Assembly (NCBI GenBank): GCA_964595575.1
Contig: CAZQRA010000054.1
Span: forward strand, 1-17,038
Source of the DNA: PALSA-612 sp964595575
Lineage (GTDB): Bacteria; Actinomycetota; Thermoleophilia; Gaiellales; Gaiellaceae
Reading direction: 5' to 3'
Length of the DNA: 17,038 bases
This document shows, piece by piece, positions 6,977-13,781 of this stretch; the first letter of the stretch is position 1, and each line of letters begins with the position of its first letter. The notes under the pieces were generated by a model that worked only from the letters and a program-made list of their open reading frames with translations, did not search any database and was not told the DNA's origin. Position numbers and translations under genes: made by a program.

Positions 6977-8442
6977 GCGATTCCTCCCACAGCCAGGTAC
7001 TTGATCTCCAGCCACTCGTCGATGCCGTACTTGGAGCCCTCCCGGCCGATACCCGACTCCTTGAGCCCGCCGAAGGGCGCCACCTCGGTGGAGATGAAGC
7101 CGGTGTTGATGCCGACGATGCCGTACTCGAGGGCCTCGGACACCCGCCAGACGCGGGCGTTCGACTGGGAGTAGAAGTAGGCGGCAAGGCCGTAGGGGGT
7201 GTCGTTGGCGATCCGCACCGCCTCCTCCTCGGTCCCGAAGCGAACGATGCCGGCCACCGGGCCGAACGTCTCCTCGCAGCTCATGGCCGCGTCCAGGGGG
7301 ACGTCGGTGAGCACCGAGGGTTGGAAGAACTGTCCCTGAAGACGCTGGCCACCGACGACGAGGGTCGCTCCCCGCTCCAAGGCGTCGGCCACGTGGCGCT
7401 CCACCTTCTCCACCGCCTGCTCGTCGATGAGCGGCCCCACCTTGACGTCCGGGTCAAAGCCGCTTCCCACCTTGAGCTCGGCCACGGCGGCGCTGAAGCG
7501 GTCGAGGAAGGCGTCGAAGATCCCCTCCTGGACGAGCAGACGGTTGGCCGAGATGCACGTCTGGCCAGAGTTGCGGTACTTGCAGAGAAGAGCGCCCGCC
7601 ACCGCCTGGTCGAGGTCGGCGTCGTCGAACACGATGAAGGGGGCGTTTCCTCCCAGCTCCAGGGACACCTTCTTCAGCTGGGGGGCGCACTGGGCCATGA
7701 GGAGCTTGCCCACCGCGTTGGACCCGGTGAAGCCGAGCTTGCGGACGATGGGGTTGGAGGTCATCTCGCGTCCGATCACGGGCGCATCCTCGGCGGCCCC
7801 GGTGACGATGGAGAGCACCCCCGGCGGAAGCCCTGCCTCCTCGGCCAAGGCAGCCACGGCCAGAGCGGAAAGAGGCGTCTGCTCGGCCGGCTTCAGCACC
7901 ATGGTGCAGCCGGCGGCTAGCGCCGGCGCCGACTTGCGCGTGACCATGGCCGAGGGGAAGTTCCAAGGGGTGATGCCGGCGGTGACCCCGATGGGCTGCT
8001 TGAGCACGAGGATGCGGCGGTCAGACGTGGGCGGGGGAATGGTGTCGCCGTACACCCTCTTTGCCTCCTCGGCGAACCACTCGTAGAACGAGGCGGCGTA
8101 GAGGACCTCGGCCTTGGCCTCCACGAGCGGCTTTCCCTGCTCCCGCACGAGGAGCCGAGCGAGCTCGTCCTCGCGCTCGAGCATGAGGTCGGCCAGGCGG
8201 CGGAGGATGCGGGCCCGCTCCTTGGCGGTCAAGGCCTGCCAGGAAGGAAGCGCCCGCGCCGCCGCCTCGATCGCCCGGCGGGTCTCGGCGGCGCCCATGC
8301 GGGGAACCTCGGCCACCGTCTCGCCGGTGGCAGGATCGAGGACCGGAAAGGTGGCTCCGGAGTCGGACTCCACCCACCGGCCGTCGATGTAGGCATGACG
8401 GCGGAGAAGACTCGACTCGACGACGGTCACGGAAGGAACCAT
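6973..8442 (-). CDS. gabD: Succinate-semialdehyde dehydrogenase-type aldehyde dehydrogenase
   Basis: 489 residues of NAD(P)+-dependent aldehyde dehydrogenase. It contains PWNFP (Asn161), GFTGS (237-241), catalytic Glu262 in LELGGNAPF, nucleophile Cys296 in NSGQTCISANR, and EETFGP (Glu391). Long stretches such as SLELGGNAPFIVFDDADLD and EYGIVGINTG, and the C-terminus REGSKYGIDEWLEIKYL, are those I know from GabD-type succinate-semialdehyde dehydrogenases. Oxidation of succinate semialdehyde (or a close homologue such as glutarate semialdehyde) to the dicarboxylate is therefore the best call. The ATG at 8442 begins the conserved part; a GTG at 8430 is an alternative. No strong ribosome site is visible. 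It is the first gene of the minus-strand operon and lies 12 bases from a divergently read cupin gene, so its promoter must lie inside or beyond that cupin gene. Confidence 0.9.
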   Translation of the reverse strand: MVPSVTVVESSLLRRHAYIDGRWVESDSGATFPVLDPATGETVAEVPRMGAAETRRAIEAAARALPSWQALTAKERARILRRLADLMLEREDELARLLVREQGKPLVEAKAEVLYAASFYEWFAEEAKRVYGDTIPPPTSDRRILVLKQPIGVTAGITPWNFPSAMVTRKSAPALAAGCTMVLKPAEQTPLSALAVAALAEEAGLPPGVLSIVTGAAEDAPVIGREMTSNPIVRKLGFTGSNAVGKLLMAQCAPQLKKVSLELGGNAPFIVFDDADLDQAVAGALLCKYRNSGQTCISANRLLVQEGIFDAFLDRFSAAVAELKVGSGFDPDVKVGPLIDEQAVEKVERHVADALERGATLVVGGQRLQGQFFQPSVLTDVPLDAAMSCEETFGPVAGIVRFGTEEEAVRIANDTPYGLAAYFYSQSNARVWRVSEALEYGIVGINTGFISTEVAPFGGLKESGIGREGSKYGIDEWLEIKYLAVGGIA

Positions 8443-8445
8443 AAT
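8417..8445 (+). promoter_or_regulatory. Possible sigma-70-like promoter for a near-leaderless cupin transcript
   Basis: TCGACG (8417-8422, four of six to TTGACA) and CATAAT (8440-8445, five of six to TATAAT) are separated by 17 bases. Transcription would begin at about 8452-8455, which is the ATG of the plus-strand cupin gene at 8455, giving a leaderless or nearly leaderless mRNA. This fits the lack of a usable Shine-Dalgarno sequence there. The element overlaps the start of the aldehyde dehydrogenase gene on the other strand. It is a match by eye in GC-rich DNA and unproven. Confidence 0.4.
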
Positions 8446-8454
8446 CGTCGGAGC

Positions 8455-8823
8455 ATGCCCGAGCCGCAGTTCATCCGCTTCCACGACGTCCGCCCCTTCC
8501 AGCTCGCGCCCGGGGTCACCGGTCGTCCCTTGTTCGGGGAGGGGGCCATGATCAACCTCATCGAGTTCGAGCCCGGCTCCACGGTGCCCTTGCACAGTCA
8601 CCCTCACGAGCAGCTCGGCATCGTCCTCCGGGGCATGCAGGCCCTGGTGGTGGACGGCGTGGCCCACGAGCTGGGCCCCATGGAGGGGTACGTGATCCCC
8701 GGGGGCGTCGAGCACTCGGCCTACTGCGGCCCCGAGGGCGCCACCGTCCTCGACATCTTCCAGCCGGTGCGCGAGGACTACCGCGAACGCTGGCTCGCCG
8801 GGGATTCCGACTCATCCGGCTGA
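8455..8823 (+). CDS. Small single-domain cupin protein
   Basis: 122 residues with both cupin motifs intact. Motif 1 is PGSTVPLHSHPHEQLGIVLRG, matching G-x5-H-x-H-x3-E-x6-G. Motif 2 is GYVIPGGVEHSAYC, containing PxG and the last metal-binding His. A divalent metal site of 3 His and 1 Glu is therefore expected. Small cupins of this kind include metal-binding sensors, isomerases and dioxygenases; no specific function can be named. The ATG at 8455 is chosen because it starts the conserved part. An upstream in-frame ATG at 8395 lies inside the divergent dehydrogenase gene and adds a charged, non-conserved leader. It is the only plus-strand gene between the two minus-strand operons. It could sense or act on a pathway metabolite, but nothing proves the link. 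Confidence 0.85.
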   Translation: MPEPQFIRFHDVRPFQLAPGVTGRPLFGEGAMINLIEFEPGSTVPLHSHPHEQLGIVLRGMQALVVDGVAHELGPMEGYVIPGGVEHSAYCGPEGATVLDIFQPVREDYRERWLAGDSDSSG

Positions 8824-8915
8824 CCGAGCGCGGGAGCCGCCGCTCCAGAGCGGACCCCCGGCCAGCCTGCGCCCCCGTTCCCGGCCTCAGCGACCGGGCC
8901 CCACGGGCAGCTCGG

Positions 8916-9815
8916 CTAGAGGTCGCGCAGGGCCGGGGCAAGCTCGCGCAGCTGGGCGAGCTGGAAGTCGCCCGCCGGCAGCGGCTGCACGCACACGTGG
9001 TCGGCGCCTGCGTCCACGTGCTCGCGCACTCGCTCGCGAACCCGGTCGACGTCGCCCCAGGCCACCAGGGCGTCGAGCAGGCGGTCTGAGCCTCCGCCGG
9101 CGAGGTCGTCCTCCCGGAAACCGAGGCGGCGCAGGTTGCGGCTGTAGTTCTCGAGGCCCAGGTAGGTATCGAGGTAGCCCTGGGCGGCCCGGCGGGCTGC
9201 GGCTCGGTCGGGGGCGAGGCAGACGGCCACCTCGGGGGCGAGAAAGGGCTCAGGGCCGAGCCTGTCTCGGGCGAAGGCGGTGTGCTCGACGGGGACGAAG
9301 TAGGGGTGAGCGCCGTCTGCCCGCTCGGCGGCGAGCGCGAGCATGCGCGGCCCCAGGGCGGCGAGGAGCACGGGCGTCCGCCCGGGGGGATCGGGCGCGC
9401 GGTAGGGAGCAGCCTCCATGGCCTCCAGGTAGGCCCGCATGGTGGGGACGGGCCGGCCGTACTCGTGCCCCCGGGCCGTCACCGAGGGGAGGTGGCTTAC
9501 CCCCAGGCCGAGGACGAAGCGGCCGGGGTAGGCCTCCTCGAGGGCCCGGGCCCCGTTCCGGGCAGCTACCGGATCGCGGGCGTAGACGTTGAGGATGCCG
9601 GTGCAAACGACCAGCTTGCTCCCGGCGGCGAGGAGCAGAGCGGCCGTGGCCAGGCTCTCCCGGCCGGGGACGCTCTCCGGGTACCAGACGGCCCCGAAGC
9701 CGAGAGCCTCGACCTCCGCTACCCCCCGGCGCACGTGGTCGATGGGGGCGAAGGCGGGGGCGCTCGACCATACTCCCACCTTCCCCAGCCTCTGTCGCAG
9801 CTCCTCCCTGCGCAT
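8916..9815 (-). CDS. Luciferase-like monooxygenase family oxidoreductase, probably F420-dependent
   Basis: 299 residues, a (beta/alpha)8 luciferase-like protein. It resembles the group of F420-dependent LLM oxidoreductases that start with GVWSSAP. Supporting stretches are EALGFGAVWYPES (37-48), GILNVYARDP (73-82, cofactor-side strand with helix N-terminus), PGRFVLGLGVSH (97-108), and GADHVCVQPLP near the C-terminus. The family carries out hydride transfer with F420H2 or flavin on varied substrates. Use of F420 is inferred from resemblance, not from a residue I can prove. The ATG at 9815 is preceded by AGGAGGTG, a full anti-16S match. This is the last gene of the minus-strand run, 26 bases after the alcohol dehydrogenase. 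The frame continues open upstream but only as a shadow of that gene. Confidence 0.88.
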   Translation of the reverse strand: MRREELRQRLGKVGVWSSAPAFAPIDHVRRGVAEVEALGFGAVWYPESVPGRESLATAALLLAAGSKLVVCTGILNVYARDPVAARNGARALEEAYPGRFVLGLGVSHLPSVTARGHEYGRPVPTMRAYLEAMEAAPYRAPDPPGRTPVLLAALGPRMLALAAERADGAHPYFVPVEHTAFARDRLGPEPFLAPEVAVCLAPDRAAARRAAQGYLDTYLGLENYSRNLRRLGFREDDLAGGGSDRLLDALVAWGDVDRVRERVREHVDAGADHVCVQPLPAGDFQLAQLRELAPALRDL

Positions 9816-9820
9816 CGTCC

Positions 9821-9828
9821 CACCTCCT
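9821..9828 (-). promoter_or_regulatory. Strong Shine-Dalgarno site for the luciferase-like oxidoreductase
   Basis: AGGAGGTG on the minus strand (CACCTCCT on the plus) matches the 16S rRNA 3' end fully and lies 5 bases before the ATG at 9815. It fixes the start of the oxidoreductase against a long upstream open extension. It also suggests this gene is translated independently of its neighbour. Confidence 0.8.
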
Positions 9829-9841
9829 CCGTGTCTCGGCC

Positions 9842-10948
9842 TCAGCCGCCTTGGTCGAGTCGTACCACCACCCTGCCCGGGGCTCCCGCCAGCGCCGCCT
9901 CCACCGCCTCGTTCACCCGCTCCAGCGGGAACACGGGCCCGAGCTGGGCCCGCAGATCGAGGCGACCCGCCCGCACGTGGTCGAGGAGGACGGGGAGGGC
10001 TAAGGCTGGGTCCTGGGAGCCGTAGATCGTGCCGGTGAGCCGCTTCTCGCGGCGGACAAGCTCGGTGGGATCCAGCTCCAGGCGGGCCCCGGCCGCGGGC
10101 AGGCCCACGATCGTGCACAGGCCGCCGTTCCGCGTCCAGCGGAAGGCAAGTAGGGTCGTCTGGGGATCGCCGACGGCGTCGAAGGCGTAGTCGACGCCGT
10201 GGGGGAGGACCTCCGCCATCAGCTCCTTGAGGGACGACGGGTCCGCCACCCGCGTCGCGCCCAGCTGCCGGGCCGCCTCTCGCCGCGCCTCCAGGGGATC
10301 CACGCAGACGATCTCGTCGGCGGCGGCGATCCTTGCTCCCTGCACCAGGAACTGGCCGACCCCGCCTGCCCCCACGACGAGCACGCTCGACCCCGGCTCG
10401 ACCCGGGCGGCGAAGAGCACGGCGCCGACCCCGGTCAAGGCGGCGCAGCCGAGCAGGGCCGCCTCCTCCAGGGGTAGCTCGTGCTCCAGAGGGAGGGCCA
10501 CCTGCTCCGAGACCACCACCCGCTCGCAGAGAGCCCCGGTGGCGGTCCCCCGGTAGACGGTCGCGCCGTCCCGCGAGAAGCCGGTGCTGCCGTCGAGCAG
10601 CGTGCCGGCGGCGATCGCCCGCTGCAGGGCCGCGCAGGCGGCCGGCCGGCCGCGACGACAGTCCGGGCACTCGCCGCAGGAGGGGGCCCACGATAGGACC
10701 ACCCGATCGCCGGGACGGACTCGGGCGACTCCCTCCCCCACCGCTTCCACGATTCCTGCTCCCTCGTGGCCGAGCACCATCGGCGTCGGCCGCCGCCACT
10801 CTCCCTTGATCACGTGGAGGTCGGTGCCGCAGATGCCCACGGCAGCCATGCGCACCAGGACCTCGCCCGGGCCGGGCTCCTCCAGGTCGATCTCGGTCAC
10901 CTCCAGCGGCTCGCCGGCGGCGTGGAAGAGCGCGGCCCGGGCCTTCAC
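9842..10948 (-). CDS. Zinc-dependent alcohol dehydrogenase (MDR superfamily)
   Basis: 368 residues. Catalytic-zinc ligands are Cys40 (GICGTD), His61 with Glu62 (GHEGAG), and Cys168 in the alcohol-dehydrogenase class position. The structural zinc lobe is complete: Cys91, Cys94, Cys97 and Cys105. The nucleotide-binding motif GAGGVG is at 193-198, with the acidic residue after the second strand (VCVDP) favouring NAD+. It should interconvert an alcohol and an aldehyde or ketone; the substrate is not evident. The start is GTG at 10948, only 4 bases after the stop of the isochorismatase-fold gene, so the two are almost certainly co-transcribed. The product of an alcohol oxidation here could feed the aldehyde dehydrogenase encoded in the neighbouring operon, but that link is inference. 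Confidence 0.92.
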   Translation of the reverse strand: MKARAALFHAAGEPLEVTEIDLEEPGPGEVLVRMAAVGICGTDLHVIKGEWRRPTPMVLGHEGAGIVEAVGEGVARVRPGDRVVLSWAPSCGECPDCRRGRPAACAALQRAIAAGTLLDGSTGFSRDGATVYRGTATGALCERVVVSEQVALPLEHELPLEEAALLGCAALTGVGAVLFAARVEPGSSVLVVGAGGVGQFLVQGARIAAADEIVCVDPLEARREAARQLGATRVADPSSLKELMAEVLPHGVDYAFDAVGDPQTTLLAFRWTRNGGLCTIVGLPAAGARLELDPTELVRREKRLTGTIYGSQDPALALPVLLDHVRAGRLDLRAQLGPVFPLERVNEAVEAALAGAPGRVVVRLDQGG

Positions 10949-10952
10949 TGCG

Positions 10953-11570
10953 CTATCCCAGGGCGGCGATCACGTTGTCCACCGTGGTCACGGTGGCGAC
11001 GTTCTGCAGCGCGTAGTTGATGGACGCGTTGTGCCAGTCGGCGTTCATGGTCGAGCAGCCGTTCTCGGGCACGACCATGACGTACCCCTTGTCGGCTCCC
11101 GTGCGAGCCGTGTGCTCGATGGACATGTTCGTCCAGGCGCCGGTGACGATGATCGTGTCCCGACCGAGCCCCTGCAGGAGCACCTCCAGGCGCGTCCCCT
11201 CCCAGGCGCTCATGCGCATCTTCTCGACCACAAAGTCGCCCTCCTTGGGCTCCAGACCCTCGGCAGGAGCGGCGCCCCAGGTGCCCCGGACGAGGGCGTT
11301 CGCCTCCTTCACGCCCCGAAACAGGGGGGCATTGAGCTTGAGGCCGGGAGCGCCCGGCTCGACGATGTAGTGGACGTGGATTACGGGGACGCCCTTGCTC
11401 CGACAGACGTCCGCCAAGCGCCTCACGTTCTCCACCACGTTCTGCTCCTTGGCATGCTGCGGCGATCCCGACTCGGCGAACGCCCCGCCCTCGATGATCA
11501 CGTCGTTCTGCAGGTCCTGGATGATGAGCGCGCAGCGCGCAGGATCGAGCTTGAGAGCCTCCTCGTTCAT
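10953..11570 (-). CDS. Isochorismatase-fold hydrolase with Ser at the nucleophile position
   Basis: 205 residues with the cysteine-hydrolase (isochorismatase) fold. The acidic catalytic residue is Asp19 (LIIQDLQND) and the lysine is Lys117 (VVEKMRMSAW). The segment that normally reads TN-x-C-x-x-x-TAR reads TNMSIEHTAR, so Ser150 (codon TCC at 11121-11123) replaces the Cys. Cys-type members hydrolyse amides or carbamoyl groups (N-carbamoylsarcosine, nicotinamide, maleamate). Members lacking the Cys include vinyl-ether hydrolases such as PhzD. The reaction here is thus open: an amidase with a Ser nucleophile, an ether-type hydrolase, or a weakly active relative. The ATG is preceded by AGGAGG at 11578-11583, which overlaps the stop codon of the SMP-30 gene and indicates one transcript. 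Confidence 0.87.
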   Translation of the reverse strand: MNEEALKLDPARCALIIQDLQNDVIIEGGAFAESGSPQHAKEQNVVENVRRLADVCRSKGVPVIHVHYIVEPGAPGLKLNAPLFRGVKEANALVRGTWGAAPAEGLEPKEGDFVVEKMRMSAWEGTRLEVLLQGLGRDTIIVTGAWTNMSIEHTARTGADKGYVMVVPENGCSTMNADWHNASINYALQNVATVTTVDNVIAALG

Positions 11571-11577
11571 TCCCGTT

Positions 11578-11585
11578 CCTCCTTA
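11578..11585 (-). promoter_or_regulatory. Ribosome site overlapping the upstream stop codon
   Basis: On the minus strand the SMP-30 stop TAA (11585-11583) runs into AGGAGG (11583-11578), sharing one A. The ATG of the isochorismatase-fold gene follows after 7 bases. A terminating ribosome would sit on this site, so the two genes are probably translated in a linked way. Confidence 0.75.
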
Positions 11586-12494
11586 GCGCATGTAGGGCTC
11601 GCGACGGGGGCCGACCTTCGTGCGCACCCGGTAGAGGGAGGTCGAGCTGGGCAGGAACAGCCACTTCCAGTCCGGTCCTCCCCAGGCCAGGTTGCCCACG
11701 TTCTCGGGGACCTCGATGACGCCCAGGTGCTCGCCCTCCGGGCTGATCACCCACACCCCTTTGGGCCCCGTCACCCAGATGTTTCCGAGCTCGTCGCACT
11801 TCATGCCGTCGGGGATGCCTTCCTCGATCACCCCGGTGCCGATCCCTCCGAAGAAGAGGCGACCCTCTCCCAGCGAGCCGTCGGGCGCTACCTCGAACAC
11901 CTTGATGTGGGCGCGGGGGGTGTCGTTGATGTAGAGGAGCGACTCGTCCGGGGAGAAGCAGAGGCCGTTCGGCATCTCGAACTCGTCCTCGGCCACCACC
12001 AGCTCCAGCTCGCCGTCGCCAGGCGGGATCCGGTAGACGCCCTGGAAGCCGAGCTCGCGCTCCCGCTCCACCCCGAACACGGGCATGCGCCCGTACCACG
12101 GGTCGCTGAAGTAGATCGACCCATCCGAGCGCACGACGATGTCATTGGGCGAGTTCAGCTCCTTGCCCCGGAAGTGCGAGGCGATCGTCTGCCGCCGCCC
12201 GTCCGGGTACTCCCGCACCACCGAGCTGGTGGCGTGCTCGCACACGAGGAGGTTGAGGTCGGCGTCGTAGGTCATGCCGTTGCACTTGTTGCTCGGGCGC
12301 ATGACCTCGACTACCCCCTCGGCCGCGCTCCACTTGCGTCGGACGTCGGCGGGCATGTCGCTGAAGAGGAGGAAGTGCTCGGTGGGATGCCAGACGGGGC
12401 CCTCGGTGAACGTGAAGCCGGTGGCCAGCCTCTCCACCTCGACATCCTCGGCGACGAGGTCGAGCAGCTTGTCCGAGTTGACGATCACGCCCAT
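11583..12494 (-). CDS. SMP-30/gluconolactonase family protein
   Basis: 303 residues of a six-bladed beta-propeller. Metal and active-site candidates are Glu31 (FTEGPVW), Asn117 (NSPNDIV), Asn176 (EMPNGLCFSPD) and Asp229 (IPDGMKCDELGNIWV), matching the Glu/Asn/Asp arrangement of SMP-30 and gluconolactonase. The family hydrolyses lactones (sugar lactones and other intramolecular esters) with a divalent metal. No signal peptide is visible, so it is probably cytoplasmic. The ATG is preceded by AAGGAGG at 12501-12507 with 6-base spacing. It is separated from the upstream XdhC-family gene by 118 bases, the largest gap in this minus-strand run, so a separate promoter there is possible. A lactone formed after ring oxidation would be a fitting substrate, but this is inference. 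Confidence 0.9.
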   Translation of the reverse strand: MGVIVNSDKLLDLVAEDVEVERLATGFTFTEGPVWHPTEHFLLFSDMPADVRRKWSAAEGVVEVMRPSNKCNGMTYDADLNLLVCEHATSSVVREYPDGRRQTIASHFRGKELNSPNDIVVRSDGSIYFSDPWYGRMPVFGVERERELGFQGVYRIPPGDGELELVVAEDEFEMPNGLCFSPDESLLYINDTPRAHIKVFEVAPDGSLGEGRLFFGGIGTGVIEEGIPDGMKCDELGNIWVTGPKGVWVISPEGEHLGVIEVPENVGNLAWGGPDWKWLFLPSSTSLYRVRTKVGPRREPYMR

Positions 12495-12612
12495 CCTCGC
12501 CCTCCTTTCTCGTGGTCGTGTCGTGGGCGACGCGAACCTAACAGAGTCGCGCAGCTTATGGCCCGTGAGCCCTGCTCCTCCCCGTGGAAGAGCCGGGCGC
12601 CAGCCGACGACG

Positions 12613-13365
12613 TCAGCCGGCTACCTCGGCGTGGATACGGTGCGTGGCCTTCCTCAGCTGGCCCCCCTCCCGCCCGTGCCTGACGGCCACGATCTCGGCC
12701 AGGATGGAGAGGGCCGTCTCCGGCTGCGACTCGGCTCCGATGTCGAGGCCACAGGGGCCGTGGATCCGCTCCAGAGCCTCCTCGGGCACTCCCGCCTCGA
12801 CCAGCCGCTGCCGCCGGCGCTCCTGGTTTCGCCGCGAGCCGAGGGCGCCGACGTAGAAGGCTTCCGTCTCCAGAGCCGCCTTGAGCGCGGGCACGTCGAA
12901 CTTGTCGTCGTGGGTGAGGACGACGATGGCGGTGGCGTGGTCGGGCTGGATCCGAGCCAGCGCCTCCTCCGGCCAGGCCACGATCACCTCGTGGGCGCTG
13001 GGAAGCCTCTCCTTGGTGGCGAACTTCCCGCGGGCGTCGGCCACGATCGTCCGCCAGCCGAGGAGGCGGGCGGCCGCGCACAGGGCCTCTGCCGTGTCCA
13101 CCGCCCCGTAGACGACCAAGCGGGGAGGGGGACCGTAGACGTCGCAAAAGACCTTGACCCCGGGAGCCTCCAGAATCCTACTTCGGTGCTCCCGGATGAG
13201 CGTCTCTGCCTGGGCCAGAACCTCTTCGGGCACCCCGTCTCCGTGCCGCTCTCCACCCTCCAGCACGAGGACGTGGGCCCCGAGCGGCTCGCCCTCGATC
13301 ACGGTGAAGAGGACCGCCCGCTCCTCGCGCTCGATCGCTCGCAGTAGCCGGTCGGTAACGCTCAC
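12613..13365 (-). CDS. XdhC/CoxF-family protein (Rossmann C-domain with a reduced N-part)
   Basis: 250 residues. Residues about 80-225 are the XdhC C-terminal Rossmann domain: PPPRLVVYGAVDTAEAL, LGWRTIVADARGKFATKERLP, VLTHDDKFDVPALKAAL, YVGALGSRRN and the terminal GLDIGAESQPETALSI. The first 75 residues look like a worn-down CoxI domain that lacks the SGGC motif. XdhC proteins bring molybdenum cofactor to xanthine-dehydrogenase-type enzymes and take part in its final sulfuration; CoxF is the relative used with CO dehydrogenase. The nucleotide-loop sequence is GAVDTA instead of the classical GAGHxA. The start is GTG at 13365 with AAGGAG upstream. It is encoded just after a separate CoxI-domain gene, so the two halves of a normal XdhC are made as two proteins. 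Confidence 0.87.
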   Translation of the reverse strand: MSVTDRLLRAIEREERAVLFTVIEGEPLGAHVLVLEGGERHGDGVPEEVLAQAETLIREHRSRILEAPGVKVFCDVYGPPPRLVVYGAVDTAEALCAAARLLGWRTIVADARGKFATKERLPSAHEVIVAWPEEALARIQPDHATAIVVLTHDDKFDVPALKAALETEAFYVGALGSRRNQERRRQRLVEAGVPEEALERIHGPCGLDIGAESQPETALSILAEIVAVRHGREGGQLRKATHRIHAEVAG

Positions 13366-13466
13366 CGCTCGTCTCCTTTCCCTCTTTCCGACCCCCCAAT
13401 TCCCCCGTCACCTCCCAAGGACGGGGCCACCGTAGCGGGGGCGAGGAAGGCGGGCAGGGCGGGCAA

Positions 13467-13781
13467 TCAGTCCTCCAGCCGCTCGACGAAGACGTCGATC
13501 TCGCCCCCGCAGGGGAGCCCCACCGACCAAGCCTCCTCATCGGCGATGCCGTAGGTGAGAAGCCTGGGCTTGCCCCCTGCCAGCACCTCCTTGGCGGCCT
13601 CGTACACGTCGGACTCGACGCAGCCTCCCGAGACCGAGCCGGCCATCTCGCCCGTCTCGCAGATGGCAAGCTTGGCTCCCACCGGGCGAGGAGCCGAGCG
13701 GCGGGTGGCCACGACGGTAGCCACTGCCACCCTCTTTCCCGCCGCTCGCCACCGCTCGATCTCCTGCACGATCTCCTTCAC
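13467..13781 (-). CDS. XdhC N-terminal/CoxI-domain protein (stand-alone)
   Basis: 104 residues forming just the XdhC_CoxI domain. It starts with VKEIVQEIERWRAAGKRV, then VATVVATRRSAPRPVGAKLA, the family motif GSVSGGCVE (Cys54, the conserved cysteine), LLTYGI and the end GLPCGGEIDVFVE with a second conserved cysteine. The domain is part of the machinery that inserts or sulfurates molybdenum cofactor in xanthine-oxidase-family enzymes. The GTG start at 13781 overlaps the stop of the VWA gene as GTGA, tying its synthesis to CoxE. A 101-base gap, pyrimidine-rich on the plus strand and without an obvious gene, separates it from the Rossmann-domain partner. The function as one half of a split XdhC is inferred from domain content and order. 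Confidence 0.9.
   Translation of the reverse strand: MKEIVQEIERWRAAGKRVAVATVVATRRSAPRPVGAKLAICETGEMAGSVSGGCVESDVYEAAKEVLAGGKPRLLTYGIADEEAWSVGLPCGGEIDVFVERLED

Noticed and set aside
8840..8853. CCGCTC-CA-GAGCGG as a terminator between the converging cupin and oxidoreductase genes.
   Set aside because: The loop is too small for the full stem, there is no T-tract, and short GC palindromes are expected by chance in this composition.
9816..10799. An upstream in-frame extension of the luciferase-like oxidoreductase.
   Set aside because: The added sequence is Arg/Gly/Pro-rich shadow reading of the alcohol dehydrogenase, and a full Shine-Dalgarno site marks the ATG at 9815.
12495..12612. A promoter for the SMP-30 gene in the 118-base gap.
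   Set aside because: The best minus-strand hexamers found by eye match consensus at about three of six positions, so no site is claimed, although a promoter is possible.
10584..12683. A 699-codon open frame on the plus strand opposite the alcohol dehydrogenase, isochorismatase-fold and SMP-30 genes.
   Set aside because: Low-complexity His/Arg/Gly/Leu composition, no ribosome site and no motif; it spans three genes that each have intact catalytic residues.
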